From: Lamellibrachia columna
Lineage: Eukaryota > Annelida > Polychaeta > Sabellida > Siboglinidae
DNA: 64,000 nt
Reading direction: 5' to 3'
NCBI GenBank assembly: GCA_963662155.1
Contig: OY759261.1
Location: 39,024,496-39,088,495, forward strand
Part shown: positions 1-10,531 of the stretch, in pieces
Position numbering within the stretch: position 1 is the first letter of the stretch
Layout of the letters: each line of letters opens with the position of its first letter
Made by a program: the position numbers and the translations under genes
The notes under the pieces: model-generated
Database searches by the model: none
Told to the model about the DNA's origin: nothing
The model's input: the letters and a program-made list of their open reading frames with translations, nothing else

Positions 1-2356
1 AAGAACAGATCCCTCCCCTCCGATGTAACGTTATCCCTGGAAGAGTGAGTGCCATTAACGAGGACTGGTCCAAGAACAGATCCCTCCCCTCCGATGTAAC
101 GTTATCCCTGGAAGAGTGGGGCCATTAACGAGGACTGGTCCAAGAACAGATCCCTCCCCTCCGATGTAACGTTATCCCTGGAAGAGTGAGTGCCATTAAC
201 GAGGACTGGTCCAAGAACAGATCCCTCCCCTCCGATGTAACGTTATCCCAGGAAGAGTGAGTGCCATTAACGAGGACTGGTCCAAGAACAGATCCCTCCC
301 CTCCGATGTAACGTTATCCCTGGAAGAGTGAGTGCCGTTAACGAGGACTGGTCCAAGAACAGATCCCTTCCCTCCGATGTAACGTTATCCCTGGAAGAGT
401 GAGTGCCATTAACAAGGACTGGTCCAAGAACAGATCCCTCCCCTCCGATGTAACGTTATCCCTGGAAGAGTGAGTGCCATTAACGAGGACTGGTCCAAGA
501 ACAGATCCCTCCCCTCCGATGTAACGTTATCCCTGGAAGAGTGAGTGCCATTAACGAGGACTGGTCCAAGAACAGATCCCTCCCCTCCGATGTAACGTTA
601 TCCCTGGAAGAGTGAGTGCCGTTAACGAGGACTGGTCCAAGAACAGATCCCTCCCCTCCGATGTAACGTTATCCCTGGAAGAGTGAGTGCCATTAACGAG
701 GACTGGTCCAAGAATAGATCCCTCCCCTCCGATGTAACGTTATCCCTGGAAGAGTGAGTGCCGTTAACGAGGACTGGTCCAAGAACAGATCCCTCCCCTC
801 CGATGTAACGTTATCCCTGGAAGAGTGAGTGCCATTAACGAGGACTGGTCCAAGAACAGATCCCTCCCCTCCGATGTAACGTTATCCCTGGAAGAGTGAG
901 CGCCATTAACGAGGACTGGTCCAAGAACAGATCCCTCCCCTCCGATGTAACGTTATCCCTGGAAGAGTGAGCGCCGTTAACGAGGACTGGTCCAAGAACA
1001 GATCCCTCCCCTCCGATGTAACGTTATCCCTGGAAGAGTGAGTACCGTTAACGAGGACTGGTCCAAGAACAGATCCCTCCCCTCCGATGTAACGTTATCC
1101 CTGGAAGAGTGAGTGCCATTAACGAGGACTGGTCCAAGAACAGATCCCTCCGATGTAACGTTATCCCTGGAAGAGTGAGTGCCGTTAACGAGGACTGGTC
1201 CAAGAACAGATCCCTCCCCTCCGATGTAACGTTATCCCTGGAAGAGTGAGTGCCATTAACGAGGACTGGTCCAAGAACAGATCCCTCCGATGTAACGTTA
1301 TCCCTGGAAGAGTGAGCGCCATTAACGAGGACTGGTCCAAGAACAGATCCCTCCGATGTAACGTTATCCCTGGAAGAGTGAGCGCCATTAACGAGGACTG
1401 ATCCAAGAACAGATCCCTCCCCTCCGATGTAACGTTATCCCTGGAAGAGTGAGTGCCATTAACGAGGACTGGTCCAAGAACAGATCCCTCCGATGTAACG
1501 TTATCCCTGGAAGAGTGAGCGCCATTAACGAGGACTGGTCCAAGAACAGATCCCTCCGATGTAACGTTATCCCTGGAAGAGTGAGTGCCATTAACGAGGA
1601 CTGGTCCTAGAACAGATCCCTCCGATGTAACGTTATCCCTGGAAGAGTGAGTGCCGTTAACGAGGACTGGTCCAAGAACAGATCCCTCCCCTCCGATGTA
1701 ACGTTATCCCTGGAAGAGTGAGCGCCATTAACGAGGACTGGTCCAAGAACAGATCCCTCCCCTCCGATGTAACGTTATCCCTGGAAGAGTGAGCGCCATT
1801 AACGAGGACTGGTCCAAGAACAGATCCCTCCCCTCCGATGTAACGTTATCCCTGGAAGAGTGAGTGCCATTAACGAGGACTGGTCCAAGAACAGATCCCT
1901 CCGATGTAACGTTATCCCTGGAATAGTGAGCGCCATTAACGAGGACTTGTCCAAGAACAGATCCCTCCCCTCCGATGTAACGTTATCCCTGGAAGAGTGA
2001 GCGCCATTAACGAGGACTGGTCCAAGAACAGATCCCTCCCCTCCGATGTAACGTTATCCCTGGAAGAGTGAGCGCCATTAACGAGGACTGGTCCAAGAAC
2101 AGATCCCTCCGATGTAACGTTATCCCAGGAAGAGTGAGTGCCATTAACGAGGACTGGTCCAAGAACAGATCCCTCCCCTCCGATGTAACGTTATCCATGG
2201 AAGAGTGAGTGCCATTAACGAGGACTGGTCCAAGAACAGATCCCTCCCCTCCGATGTAACGTTATCCCTGGAAGAGTGAGTGCCATTAACGAGGACTGGT
2301 CCAAGAACAGATCCCTCCCCTCCGATGTAACGTTATCCCTGGAAGAGTGAGCGCCA
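1..2356 (-). repeat. 71/66-bp minisatellite built from an RT motif
   Basis: About 34 head-to-tail units. The array runs off the left window edge. Units are 71 bp or 66 bp; the short form lacks 5 bp in the CCCCT stretch, and short units appear only from about 1,140 onward. Recurrent variants are A/G in (A/G)TTAACG and T/C in GAG(T/C)GCC. On the minus strand the 66-bp form reads in frame as GSVLGPVLVNG followed by HSSRDNVTSE. This matches the canonical LINE reverse-transcriptase block HSSWATVTSGVPQGSVLGPVL. The array ends where the flanking minus-strand LINE relic begins. Confidence 0.93.
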
Positions 2357-3425
2357 GTAACTGAAACTAATTGTTTACGGTGGGAAAGGAAGCTGTGTTA
2401 TTTGATATGCCATAGTGGGTTAACTTGTCAGATAGGTGGTGATGGGAGACTTTGGACAAATCAAATAGTATTACGTATGTCTGTCCTTTCTGGTTGATTG
2501 AGTGTTTCTGACCTGTCTTTAGTTGTGTCACAGTGGAAAGGCAGTCCCTAAATCCGTGTTGCTCTCTAATTAAGATGTTATGTTTGAGATATAGCGACTT
2601 GACTTAAAATGATATGTTCCATGGCTTTACAACACAGACACGTCAGAGATATGGGCCGGTAAATTATCTAATGTGTACGTCGTGTCGGTAGTACCAATGT
2701 TATGTCTAAAGACATATATCTGACGAGGGCCGGTCACACATACGCGAAATCTTGTTGATATCGTTAAACTATGAATTATTTGGGTGTGCCCCCCCCCCCC
2801 GCCTCCCCGGTAACGGCCATCCGAACGTATATAATGCACTTAGAGTAATTACGTAATAAACGTCAAAGTTCTTGGATCCTAACTTCGTTCCATATGTTCA
2901 ACGTTGACCCGTTTACCCCACATATAGGACAAACGTCAACAAGTGTTACTCTTTCATTGAGGCGGGTGATAAAAATTGTCACCTTGTTATATGGAAGTAC
3001 ATTTTTTAAAGGGTAAACACCCATCAGTGCGACGCGTACTCAATAACAACTATTATTTGGGTGTGCCCCCCTCCCCCCTCCCCCGGTCACCGCTACAACC
3101 TACATAGACGCACCAGTCGGGTCGAGCTTCCATTATTTTCGCTGTACGCTGTTTGTTATCTGTGTCCTGTAAGCTAGACCGAATCATAGGTTTTAAACGC
3201 AATTGACACTAACCTCGATGACAGATGGCCAGTGTCCATACCAAACTGTACAACGTGTCTTGAAAGTTTGCGCGTTCAACTTGATATGCTCGCAGTTCGT
3301 CTGCAGGCGGACCTTAACTGTCGCCTCGACCGTATCGCGTTGAGTACGCACTCGTAATTCGTAAACAACTGTGCAGTGAAACACAGTGTGCCGCCGAAGT
3401 GACAGTCACCTGCCTTGCGGGGGCG
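2357..3425 (-). mobile_element. LINE relic, left copy (inverted arm)
   Basis: Reverse complement of the right copy, with many substitutions and small indels. Its minus strand carries degraded RT sequence: a CHISDVSVL-like remnant of the NYRPISVT block near 2,640-2,660, then the region of STVTQL and the stretch entering KQLVS..HSS at 2,345-2,390, where the 71-bp array starts. The inner part (2,780-3,425) matches 3,940-4,640 in reverse but has no protein I recognise. Two poly-C modules lie at about 2,788 and 3,066. Stops and frameshifts make it non-functional. Confidence 0.8.
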
Positions 3426-3930
3426 GGCACTCCCTGCGAGTCCGGGGCTGAAATATCAGCCTGTTCGATAATACTACCCTAAATAAGGATGGGAGTGTTA
3501 AGCGGTATCTTCGGCGTAGGGTCTCAAGGCTTTCCCTCAGGCAATTTACAGAAAAACATACTGTCTCAAATACGCAATTTGGCACAATTTTAAGGTGTGC
3601 TATTGCGATCTACAGCATTATTCGAATTATATATTAAGGTGGCTGTGATGTTTCGATTACTCAAGCACATTTCGTGATATATGTTTCCCGCTTTGGGGTA
3701 TGGCCGACTTTAAGTTTCATAGGTTGTTGGAAATCCAATATATGAGTATCATAGTGATTTTTCAGTTTGTAAAGAAATTAAATTTATTTTCAGCATCTCC
3801 TTTAACATTATATGCTGTCCTACAGTAAAGCCCTATGGATTACCTGCCATCAAATGACTGAAACAAAAGGCTTTCATGTTGTTGTCCGAGCCCAGCGCCC
3901 TCTACCGGGCCCGGCGGGAACTGGCCCGGC
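3426..3930. other. Spacer between the inverted LINE copies
   Basis: Unique-looking AT-rich sequence between the two arms. Pairing between the arms fades near 3,425 and resumes near 3,930. No credible exon, RNA gene or repeat was found. A GC-rich patch with CCGGGCCCGGCGGG lies at about 3,904-3,917, at the inner edge of the right arm. Confidence 0.55.
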
Positions 3931-6900
3931 TTTCATGCCACACCTGCCAGCCCCCCGCATGGCAGGTGACCGTCACTTCCCTGGTACACCTTATTTCGCT
4001 GTACAATGGTTTATGTATTACGAGTGCGTGCTCAACGCGATAAGGTTGAGACGACAGTTAAGATCCGCGCTTAGACACAATGTGAGGATATCAAGTTGAA
4101 CACGCAAACTTTCAAGACACATTGTACCGTTTGGTATGGACACTGGCCGTCTGTCACCGAGGTTAGTATAAATTGCGTGTAAAACCTATGTTTCGGTCTA
4201 CCTGACAGGGCACAGATAACAAACAGGGTACGGCGAATATAATGGAAGCTCGACCCGACTGGTGCGTCTATGTAGGTTGTAGCGGTGACCCGGGGGGGGG
4301 GGCACACCCAAATAATAGTTGTCATTGAGTACGCGTCGCACTGATGGGTGTTTACCCTTTAAGAGACTTATTTCCAAATAACAAGGTGATATTTTAACAC
4401 CCGCCTTATTGATATGTGCCCTATTTGTGGGGTAAACTGGTCACCGTTAAACGTATGGAAACGAAGCTAGGATCCAATAACTTTGACGTTTATTACGTAA
4501 TTACACACGTATACAAATAAAAAACCGATGCAGATACCTCTTTGATAATATGGGCCCAAACCAGACACAAATTAGGCACAGGTGACAACATAGGTTCGGA
4601 TGGCCGTCAGATGGGCGGGGGGGGGGGGGCACACCCAAACAATACATAGTTTAACGAGATCCAACACTTAAGGTTTAGCCTGTATGTGGCCGGCCCTTGT
4701 CACATATATGTCTGTATACATAATATAGATACTATACTGACATGACGTACACAATATCTAATTTATTTCATCCCTTTACTGCCTTCATTAGCCCATGAGT
4801 TAGCTTAAACTTTGTGATACCTATCCCAGCAAGCTTACGATAATCGGACAATTCTAAACCAGTGGCGTCTAGTATTGATCACGATAATTCATACGCGCGG
4901 TCTAAAATCTGACGCCTCCAATTACTGGCCCATATCTGTGACGCGCCTGTGTTGTAAAACAATGGAACATATTATCATTAGTCATGTCGCTAAACATCAA
5001 AAACATCAAAACACTTGACATAATGTTATTGAGCAACACGGATTCGGGGACTGTCTTCCCACTGTGACGCAACTTATAAACTCAACTCATGACTGGTCAG
5101 AAACATTCAATCAAAAAGGACTGACATAAGTAATGTTACTTGATTTTTCCCAATCCTTTGATAAAGTCATCCATCACCACATATCAGACAAGTTAAGCAT
5201 CTCAAATAACACCCATGGTTGGATTAACAGCTTCCTTTCCCAATGTAAACAATCAGTTTTAGCTAAGTGCACCCATTCTTCCTGGGCTACTACTACATCG
5301 GGCGTCCTCCAGGATTCTTCCTGGGCTACTACTACATCGGGTGCCCTCCACGATTCTTCCAGGATATTTCCTGGGTTACTACAACATCGGGTGCCCTCCA
5401 CGATTCTTCCAGGATTCTTCCTGGGCTACTACTACATCGGGTGTCCTCCAGGATTCTTCCAGGATTCTTCCTGGGCTACTACTACATCGGGTGTCCTCCA
5501 GGATTCTTCCAGGATTCTTCCTGGGCTACTACTACATCGGGTGTCCTCCAGGATTCTTCCAGGATTCTTCCTGGGCTACTACTACATCGGGTGTCCTCCA
5601 GGATTCTTCCAGGATTCTTCCTGGGCTACTACTACATCGGGTGTCCTCCAGGATTCTTCCAGGATTCTTCCTGGGCTACTACTACGTCGGGTGTCCTCCA
5701 GGATTCTTCCAGGATTCTTCCTGGGCTACTACTACGTCGGGTGTCCTCCAGGATTCTTCCTGGGCTACTACTACATCGGGTGTCCTCCAGGATTCTTCCA
5801 GGATTCTTCCTGGGCTACTACTACATCGGGTGTCCTCCAGGATTCTTCCAGGATTCTTCCTGGGCTACTACTACATCGGGTGTCCTCCAGGATTCTTCCA
5901 AGATTCTTTCTGGGCTACTACTACATCGGGTGTCCTCCACGATTCTTCCAGGATTCTTCCTGGGCTACTACTACATCGGGTGTCCTCCAGGATTCTTCCA
6001 GGATTCTTCCTGGGCTACTACTACATCGGGTGTCCTCCAGGATTCTTCCAGGATTCTTCCTGGGCTACTACTACATCGGGTGTCCTCCAGGATTCTTCCT
6101 GGGCTACTACTACATCGGGTGTCCTCCAGGATTCTTCCAGGATTCTTCCTGGGCTACTATTACATCGGGTGTCCTCCAGGATTCTTCCAAGATTCTTTCT
6201 GGGCTACTACTACATCGGGTGTCCTCTACGATTCTTCCAGGATTCTTCCTGGGCTACTACTACATCGGGTGTCCTCCAGGATTCTTCCAGGATTCTTCCT
6301 GGGCTACTACTAAATCGAATGCCCGCCAGGATTCGTCCTGGAATTTTCCTGGGCTACTACTACATCGGATGTCATCCAGGATTCTTCTCTTCATCAACGA
6401 TATCAAATATCATATACAGTCAACCGTTACGCTCTTTGCGGATGATAGCATTTTCTACAGGACTATAAATAATTGTGCAGGAGATCTTACAAAATTATTT
6501 AAAAATCCTTAATAAATTGTCTAAAAGATGGCTAATGGATTTCAATGTGAAGAAATATGCAGTACTCATCATCACGCCCAAACACAATCCTAAACTTCAT
6601 CAATATACAATGCAGGGAGAACCATTAAACACGGTCAAAATCCTGATTACTTACGAGTCACCATAACACAATATTCTGGAATGATCAATGTTCGTAAATT
6701 ATCGTACACTTGGTCTCCTAAGGGGAACGCTATCACCCTACCCACAACATGTCAAAGAAAATGCTTACCCAACTCTTGTCCGTCCCCAAATTGAGCATAC
6801 CAGCAAAGTAACAAAACTTAACCGATTAGAACAAATACAATGAAACGCTGCCAGATTTTTTTCTGACTACAGAAAAGAAACCCATGTCGCTCCTCTCGTT

Positions 6901-6960
6901 ATATACTGGGAGCTTCTAAACACATCTATTGATTTACTTCACTCAATGTTGAGTGAGTAT
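3931..6960 (+). mobile_element. LINE relic, right copy, split by a minisatellite
   Basis: Non-LTR reverse transcriptase of Jockey/CR1 type, judged by motifs. In order: NYWPISVT (about 4,918), CCKTMEHII, a HGF-like QHGFGDCLPTVTQL block with a shift (about 5,030), VMLLDFSQSFDKV (motif A, 5,130-5,167), HGWINSFLSQCKQSVLAK, THSSWATTTSGV (motif B start, about 5,270), a 1.1-kb tandem array, then LFINDIK and LFADDS (motif C, 5' end about 6,432), and thumb sequence DFNVKKYAVLIITPKHNP (about 6,538). After 6,660 the frame decays through stops. The inner part (3,931-4,700) pairs with the left copy in reverse. Residues 1-30 of motif B onward are replaced by the array, so no active enzyme can be made. Confidence 0.85.
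5277..6390 (+). repeat. 50-bp minisatellite inside RT motif B
   Basis: About 21 units of 50 bp, some shortened to about 39 bp. Each contains the sequence for SSWATTTSGV followed by a doubled GGATTCTTCC. Because 50 is not a multiple of 3, each unit moves the frame, yet all three plus-strand frames stay open for over 1 kb. The frames rotate through SSWATTTSGVLQD, SRILPGLLLHRVS and GFFLGYYYIGCPP. The array replaces the PQGSVLGPxLF part of RT motif B between the HSSWAT block and LFINDI. Confidence 0.95.
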
Positions 6961-6966
6961 ATCAAT

Positions 6967-7018
6967 AGTTGTAGTTAGAAGAAACCCGTGATTTATATTT
7001 ACTATTTGTCTTTCAGGC
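6967..7018 (+). repeat. 52-bp direct repeat, copy 1 (with splice acceptor)
   Basis: Identical in length and about 88% identical (6 mismatches) to 7,726-7,777. It ends in a pyrimidine-rich TTTGTCTTTCAG followed by GC, a good 3' splice site. It flanks the LINE tail at 7,019-7,725, so it is probably a long target-site duplication. A 52-bp duplication is longer than usual for LINE insertions, so a local duplication is also possible. Confidence 0.75.
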
Positions 7019-7725
7019 TTGTATTATCTGGGACAGAAGAGGCATTAGTCTACAGACCAAGCTGAAGGTGTACATGGCAATAGTGTTCTCCACGCTGCTC
7101 TACGCATGTGAAACATGGACAGTGTACCAAAGCCATGCCAAGAAGCTGAAAAACTTCCACACAACGTGCCTCAGTAAACTCCTCAACATCAAGTGGCAGG
7201 ACAGGATTCCATACGCTGAGGTACTTGCCCAAGCAGACCTGCCCAGCATCTATACCATCCTAATGCAGTCCCAACTATACTGGGCGGGACATGTAAACCG
7301 CATGCCAGACCATCGGCTCCAAAAAAGGCTCTTCTATAGCGAACTACAGCAAGGAAAGCGGTCCCATGGAGGCCAGAAGAAGCGCTTCAAAGACACTCTA
7401 AAAACGTCCCTGAAAGCGTTTGCCATCACCCCCGACTCTTGGGAACAAACCGCCATTGACCGGGCCAAGTGGCGTTCCGCCGTGCATAAAGGCTCCAAGA
7501 TATGCGAGGCCAACAGGACCGCTGCAGCAGAGCAAAGGAGGCAAGCCAGGAAAGCCCGAGCCAGCAATCCTCAAGATGACGTCCCCCTCATCCCCTGTCC
7601 CAACTGCCAACGTACCTTCCGTGCACGGATTGGCCTTATCAGCCATCTGCACACTCACCAGATCCAGCCCCAACTACCCCCAGATGACTAGAGTGTACCT
7701 CGTCGACTCGACGGACGAACACATG
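7019..7725 (+). mobile_element. 5'-truncated LINE tail: RT C-terminus plus zinc finger
   Basis: An uninterrupted reading frame (about 7,017-7,691, TAG stop) covers the end of a LINE polyprotein. It starts inside the thumb region (SLQTKLKVYMAIVFSTLLY), continues with ACETWTVY, KWQDRIPYAEVL, WAGHVNRMPDHRLQKRLFY and GKRSHGGQKKRFKDTLK, and ends with a basic linker and a C2H2-type finger, CPNCQRTF..GLISHLHTH (CX2C-X12-HX3H). The catalytic RT and endonuclease domains are missing, so it is a dead 5' truncation, but it has no stops and looks younger than its LINE neighbours. The 52-bp direct repeats lie on both sides. Confidence 0.85.
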
Positions 7726-7777
7726 AGTTGTAGTTAGAAGAAATTCGCGATTTTTATTTATTGTTTGTCTTTCAGGC
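7726..7777 (+). repeat. 52-bp direct repeat, copy 2
   Basis: Second copy of the repeat at 6,967-7,018. It supplies the splice acceptor (AG at 7,774-7,775) of the candidate transmembrane exon that follows directly. Confidence 0.75.
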
Positions 7778-7972
7778 GGAACAAAAAGAAGCGTCGGCAT
7801 GAACGCTGTGTTTGTCGGTCCGCTTGTATTGTTCGGCCTCGTAATCGCTGGCGCCATTTGCGTGGCTCTCGTCCGAATGTTTAATGTCCTTTATCGCCAG
7901 TGTGCCGAAAGGTCGAGGTTGGTACCCTTAGCAAAACAATCTGTTGAATTGTTGATATATTTGTTCATATAA
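7776..7972 (+). CDS. Candidate last exon: transmembrane anchor and short tail
   Basis: After a good acceptor (TTTGTCTTTCAG, AG at 7,774-7,775) the phase-1 frame reads GTKRSVGMN, a hydrophobic stretch AVFVGPLVLFGLVIAGAICV, then a basic and polar tail (LVRMFNVLYRQCAERSRLV) and a TAA at 7,970-7,972. This is the layout of a terminal exon of a type I membrane protein: short stalk, single membrane span, positively charged cytoplasmic side, tail of about 35 residues. Phase 1 is also the phase used by the EGF and CBM14 exons in this window, so it could end an EGF-like receptor gene whose upstream exons are outside the window or lost. No upstream exon was found between the array and this site, and it may be a relic. 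An AATAAA lies farther downstream at about 8,130. Confidence 0.45.
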
Positions 7973-8540
7973 TATCCTATACCATTTTTGCGGACACAGC
8001 TGTGCATAATTCATAACAATTAATATTCTATAGACTTTTTTATAGAATATTCTATATTTTTTGGACATAGCTATGCAATGTGTAGTATCTATAGTTTTCT
8101 ATACCGTATTCGGCTATACTCTGTAGAATTCAATAAAATTTTATAAAGATAAATACAAAATTGAAGCAGACATAAATAATATTCTGTGGTTTTTTATACA
8201 CAAATATATTATAATAAGTAGAATTATATAGATTTTTATACAATGCAATTTTTGTTTAATATATTGCGTTTTTTATGGTAAGGTTAATATGTAGGATGAA
8301 CGAAATACCTGCATGAAATCTTTACTTTGGACGAGGCCACATTCGGAACACATCGTGTGTCCACGGAACAGTCGGCTTGTTCCTGCTTATTTGATCAACT
8401 GGAGAAAAATACTTCCCCTTTTAATAGACGATTCGTTGGCACGGTGTTTATGTCCCGAAGTGTATCGTCTCCGTTCGTCACACACCCTCTTTCGCACATG
8501 ATGGTAATCTCATCTATCCCATTGTCTGTATAGTATCGGT
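7973..8540. other. AT-rich non-coding stretch
   Basis: AT-rich to 8,280 with several related TATTCTATA-like words (ATAGAATATTCTATA at about 8,043) that could form small hairpins. AATAAA at about 8,130 could serve the exon upstream. Nothing else recognised. Confidence 0.4.
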
Positions 8541-8627
8541 CTTTCAACATGCCGGAATTCCAAGGAGAGAAATAGTCGTCTGTCTGAGGGTTTGATACAT
8601 CATTGCTAGCCAGGGGAGGTAATACTT

Positions 8628-9001
8628 ACTCCCTGTCTTGTACTTATTCCCACTCCCTGTCTTGTACTTATTCCCACTCCCTGTCTTGTACTTATTCCCA
8701 CTCCCTGTCTTGTACTTATTCCCACTCCCTGTCTTGTACTTATTCCCACTCCCTGTATTGTACTTATTCCCACTCCCTGTCTTGTACTTATTCCCACTCC
8801 CTGTCTTGTACTTACTCCCACTCCCTGTCTTGTACTTATTCCCACTCCCTGTATTGTACTTATTCCCACTCCCTGTCTTGTACTTATTCCCACTCCCTGT
8901 CTTGTACTTATTCCCACTCCCTGTCTTGTACTTATTCCCAATCACTGTCTTGTACTTATTCCCAATCACTGTCTTGTACTTATTCCCACTCCCTGTCTTG
9001 G
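8628..9001. repeat. 24-bp minisatellite
   Basis: About 15.5 head-to-tail copies of a 24-bp unit (ACTCCCTGTCTTGTACTTATTCCC with few variants). Because 24 is a multiple of 3, long open frames appear on both strands, such as GSGNKYKT on minus. These are repeat artefacts. Confidence 0.95.
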
Positions 9002-9323
9002 TCGTCATGTTTCTGAGAACTAGACGCGTCGTCGCCCAAACTTGAAAGAGCGTTCCCACGAAATGCTCGGAACTTTTTAGACAACTTCGGGTAGATTACA
9101 GAAATTGCATGAGTATATTGAATAATGGGCTGAGTTTGACGTGAACCATCGTGTATGACAATCTTCACGTACGCCGCCACACGCGCGACAGTCTCCCATG
9201 TCGGTAAAAGTGATGAATGTTGGAAAACGTTCGTTTTACCTGGACAACGACTGTGATATGTGATTGAATAATCATACATCGTAATTGACTGCTCCTTATT
9301 CACGACGCTCAAGTCAATTTGAA
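8980..9323 (-). CDS. Candidate last exon of unknown protein, minus strand
   Basis: A non-repetitive open frame of about 114 residues. It contains MYDYSITYHSRCPGKTN, then TWETVARVAAYVKIVIHDGS, then YTHAISVIYPKLSKKFRAF. A possible acceptor (pyrimidine-containing stretch ending TGTTAG) would place the exon start at 9,323. An ATG at 9,328-9,330 is the alternative start. The frame ends DDQDREWE and a TAA that lies inside the first unit of the adjoining 24-bp minisatellite. Amino-acid content looks coding-like, but I recognise no domain and see no partner exon. Confidence 0.3.
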
Positions 9324-9333
9324 CTAACATATT

Positions 9334-10380
9334 AGGACCAGATTAGAAGTTTAACATTATAAATGGGTATATGGATGTATGGGTTATAACACACTTGTAG
9401 AATTACACCAAGGAAACAATACTAGATTGCAATTTTTAATAATATAATATATGAAGTTACTAATGTATGTACGGATTTTTATATTGATATTAACATTACA
9501 TACTTACAAACCAGGACACATAACGTCACAGTTGATGACCGGGGGAGGGGCACTCAGTACATTGCCAGTGAACCATCCTTGATCACTTATCTAACTGATC
9601 TTCCGCAAGAAAAAGTGTTAGACTTCAGTAAAAAAAACATCCTTTTTAAACTAAATTAAGTTACACAAGATTCACCTCAAGTGGAATTTGTCTGGACGAT
9701 TGCAGTCTGGCAATGTATTAAGTGGCTTCCAAATGAACTGATGAAATGTGAGGGGGTGTCAGAAAATGGAAGGTGGGAGATTGGTCCTAAAAATATGTTG
9801 AGAGGTTGGCATCAAAATGAAGTAGGAGATGTGAGGTGGACTCTCACGAATGGCGGAAGGTGGGATATTGGTCCCACACACAGGTGGGAGATGGGCGGTT
9901 AACCTCCAAAACAGGTGGAAGACGGGAGCTTGAGTTCCCTGACACACCTCAAGTGTTAATGTCTTGGCACCGGAATCTCGACATGTAGATGATCACGGTC
10001 GTCCGCCTAGTTACTCAATGACGACGGTTATCGGTAATGCGGAAAGCTGTCACCGGACATTACCAGATTGTGTGCCACCGTCATACGCCTACGTTTGCGA
10101 AAGCGAAGGGTGGGTTTGAACCCTGCCTTGGTCAACCAACAATGAACGTCACTCCCAGCAAACGGGCGGATCCAGATCCAGAAAAAGGGTTCCCAGTTTC
10201 CCCAAGAGACACTAGGCGGCTGGACTTCTAACTATCCACCTGTCTACAGGATGCGCACGCACACATGAACGCACGCATGCAAACACGGAGTAAATTGTGA
10301 AATGTGTAATATTTTCCATTGGGGTGAAATTACTGCCGATTTTCATCAGCCATAAGCATTATGTCTGACGGTGTCACCAT
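9334..10380. other. Non-coding stretch
   Basis: No convincing exon. A purine-rich patch with repeated GGTGGGAGAT-like words lies at 9,765-9,930. A GC-rich patch at 10,030-10,235 looks like a fragment of a dispersed element, but no tail or target duplication is visible. Confidence 0.35.
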
Positions 10381-10383
10381 CGG

Positions 10384-10531
10384 ATTAAGTGTTATCATGT
10401 TTGATTTGCATGAGTCCCGTCAGTCTGATATAGGTGGTACATTCCATGCAATGTATAACGTAACGAATTCCCAGTTTGGGGTGCATGTTTTTGCGATAGT
10501 CGCTAGATGGCGACACTGCTATGTTTACATA
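10384..10531 (+). repeat. Diverged direct repeat, copy 1
   Basis: About 145 bp sharing ordered words with 11,086-11,226, among them TATAACGTA(A/G)CGAA, GGGTGCA and GCGATAGTCGCTAGATGGCGACA (CACGATAG in copy 2). It looks like two members of one dispersed element, or an old local duplication. Confidence 0.7.

Noticed and set aside
5133..6512. 459-codon open frame as a host gene
   Set aside because: Its ends are LINE RT and its middle is the 50-bp array; all three frames are open for trivial reasons.
8544..9059. 171-codon minus-strand frame and matching plus-strand frames
   Set aside because: Explained by the 24-bp repeat; no start or splice context.
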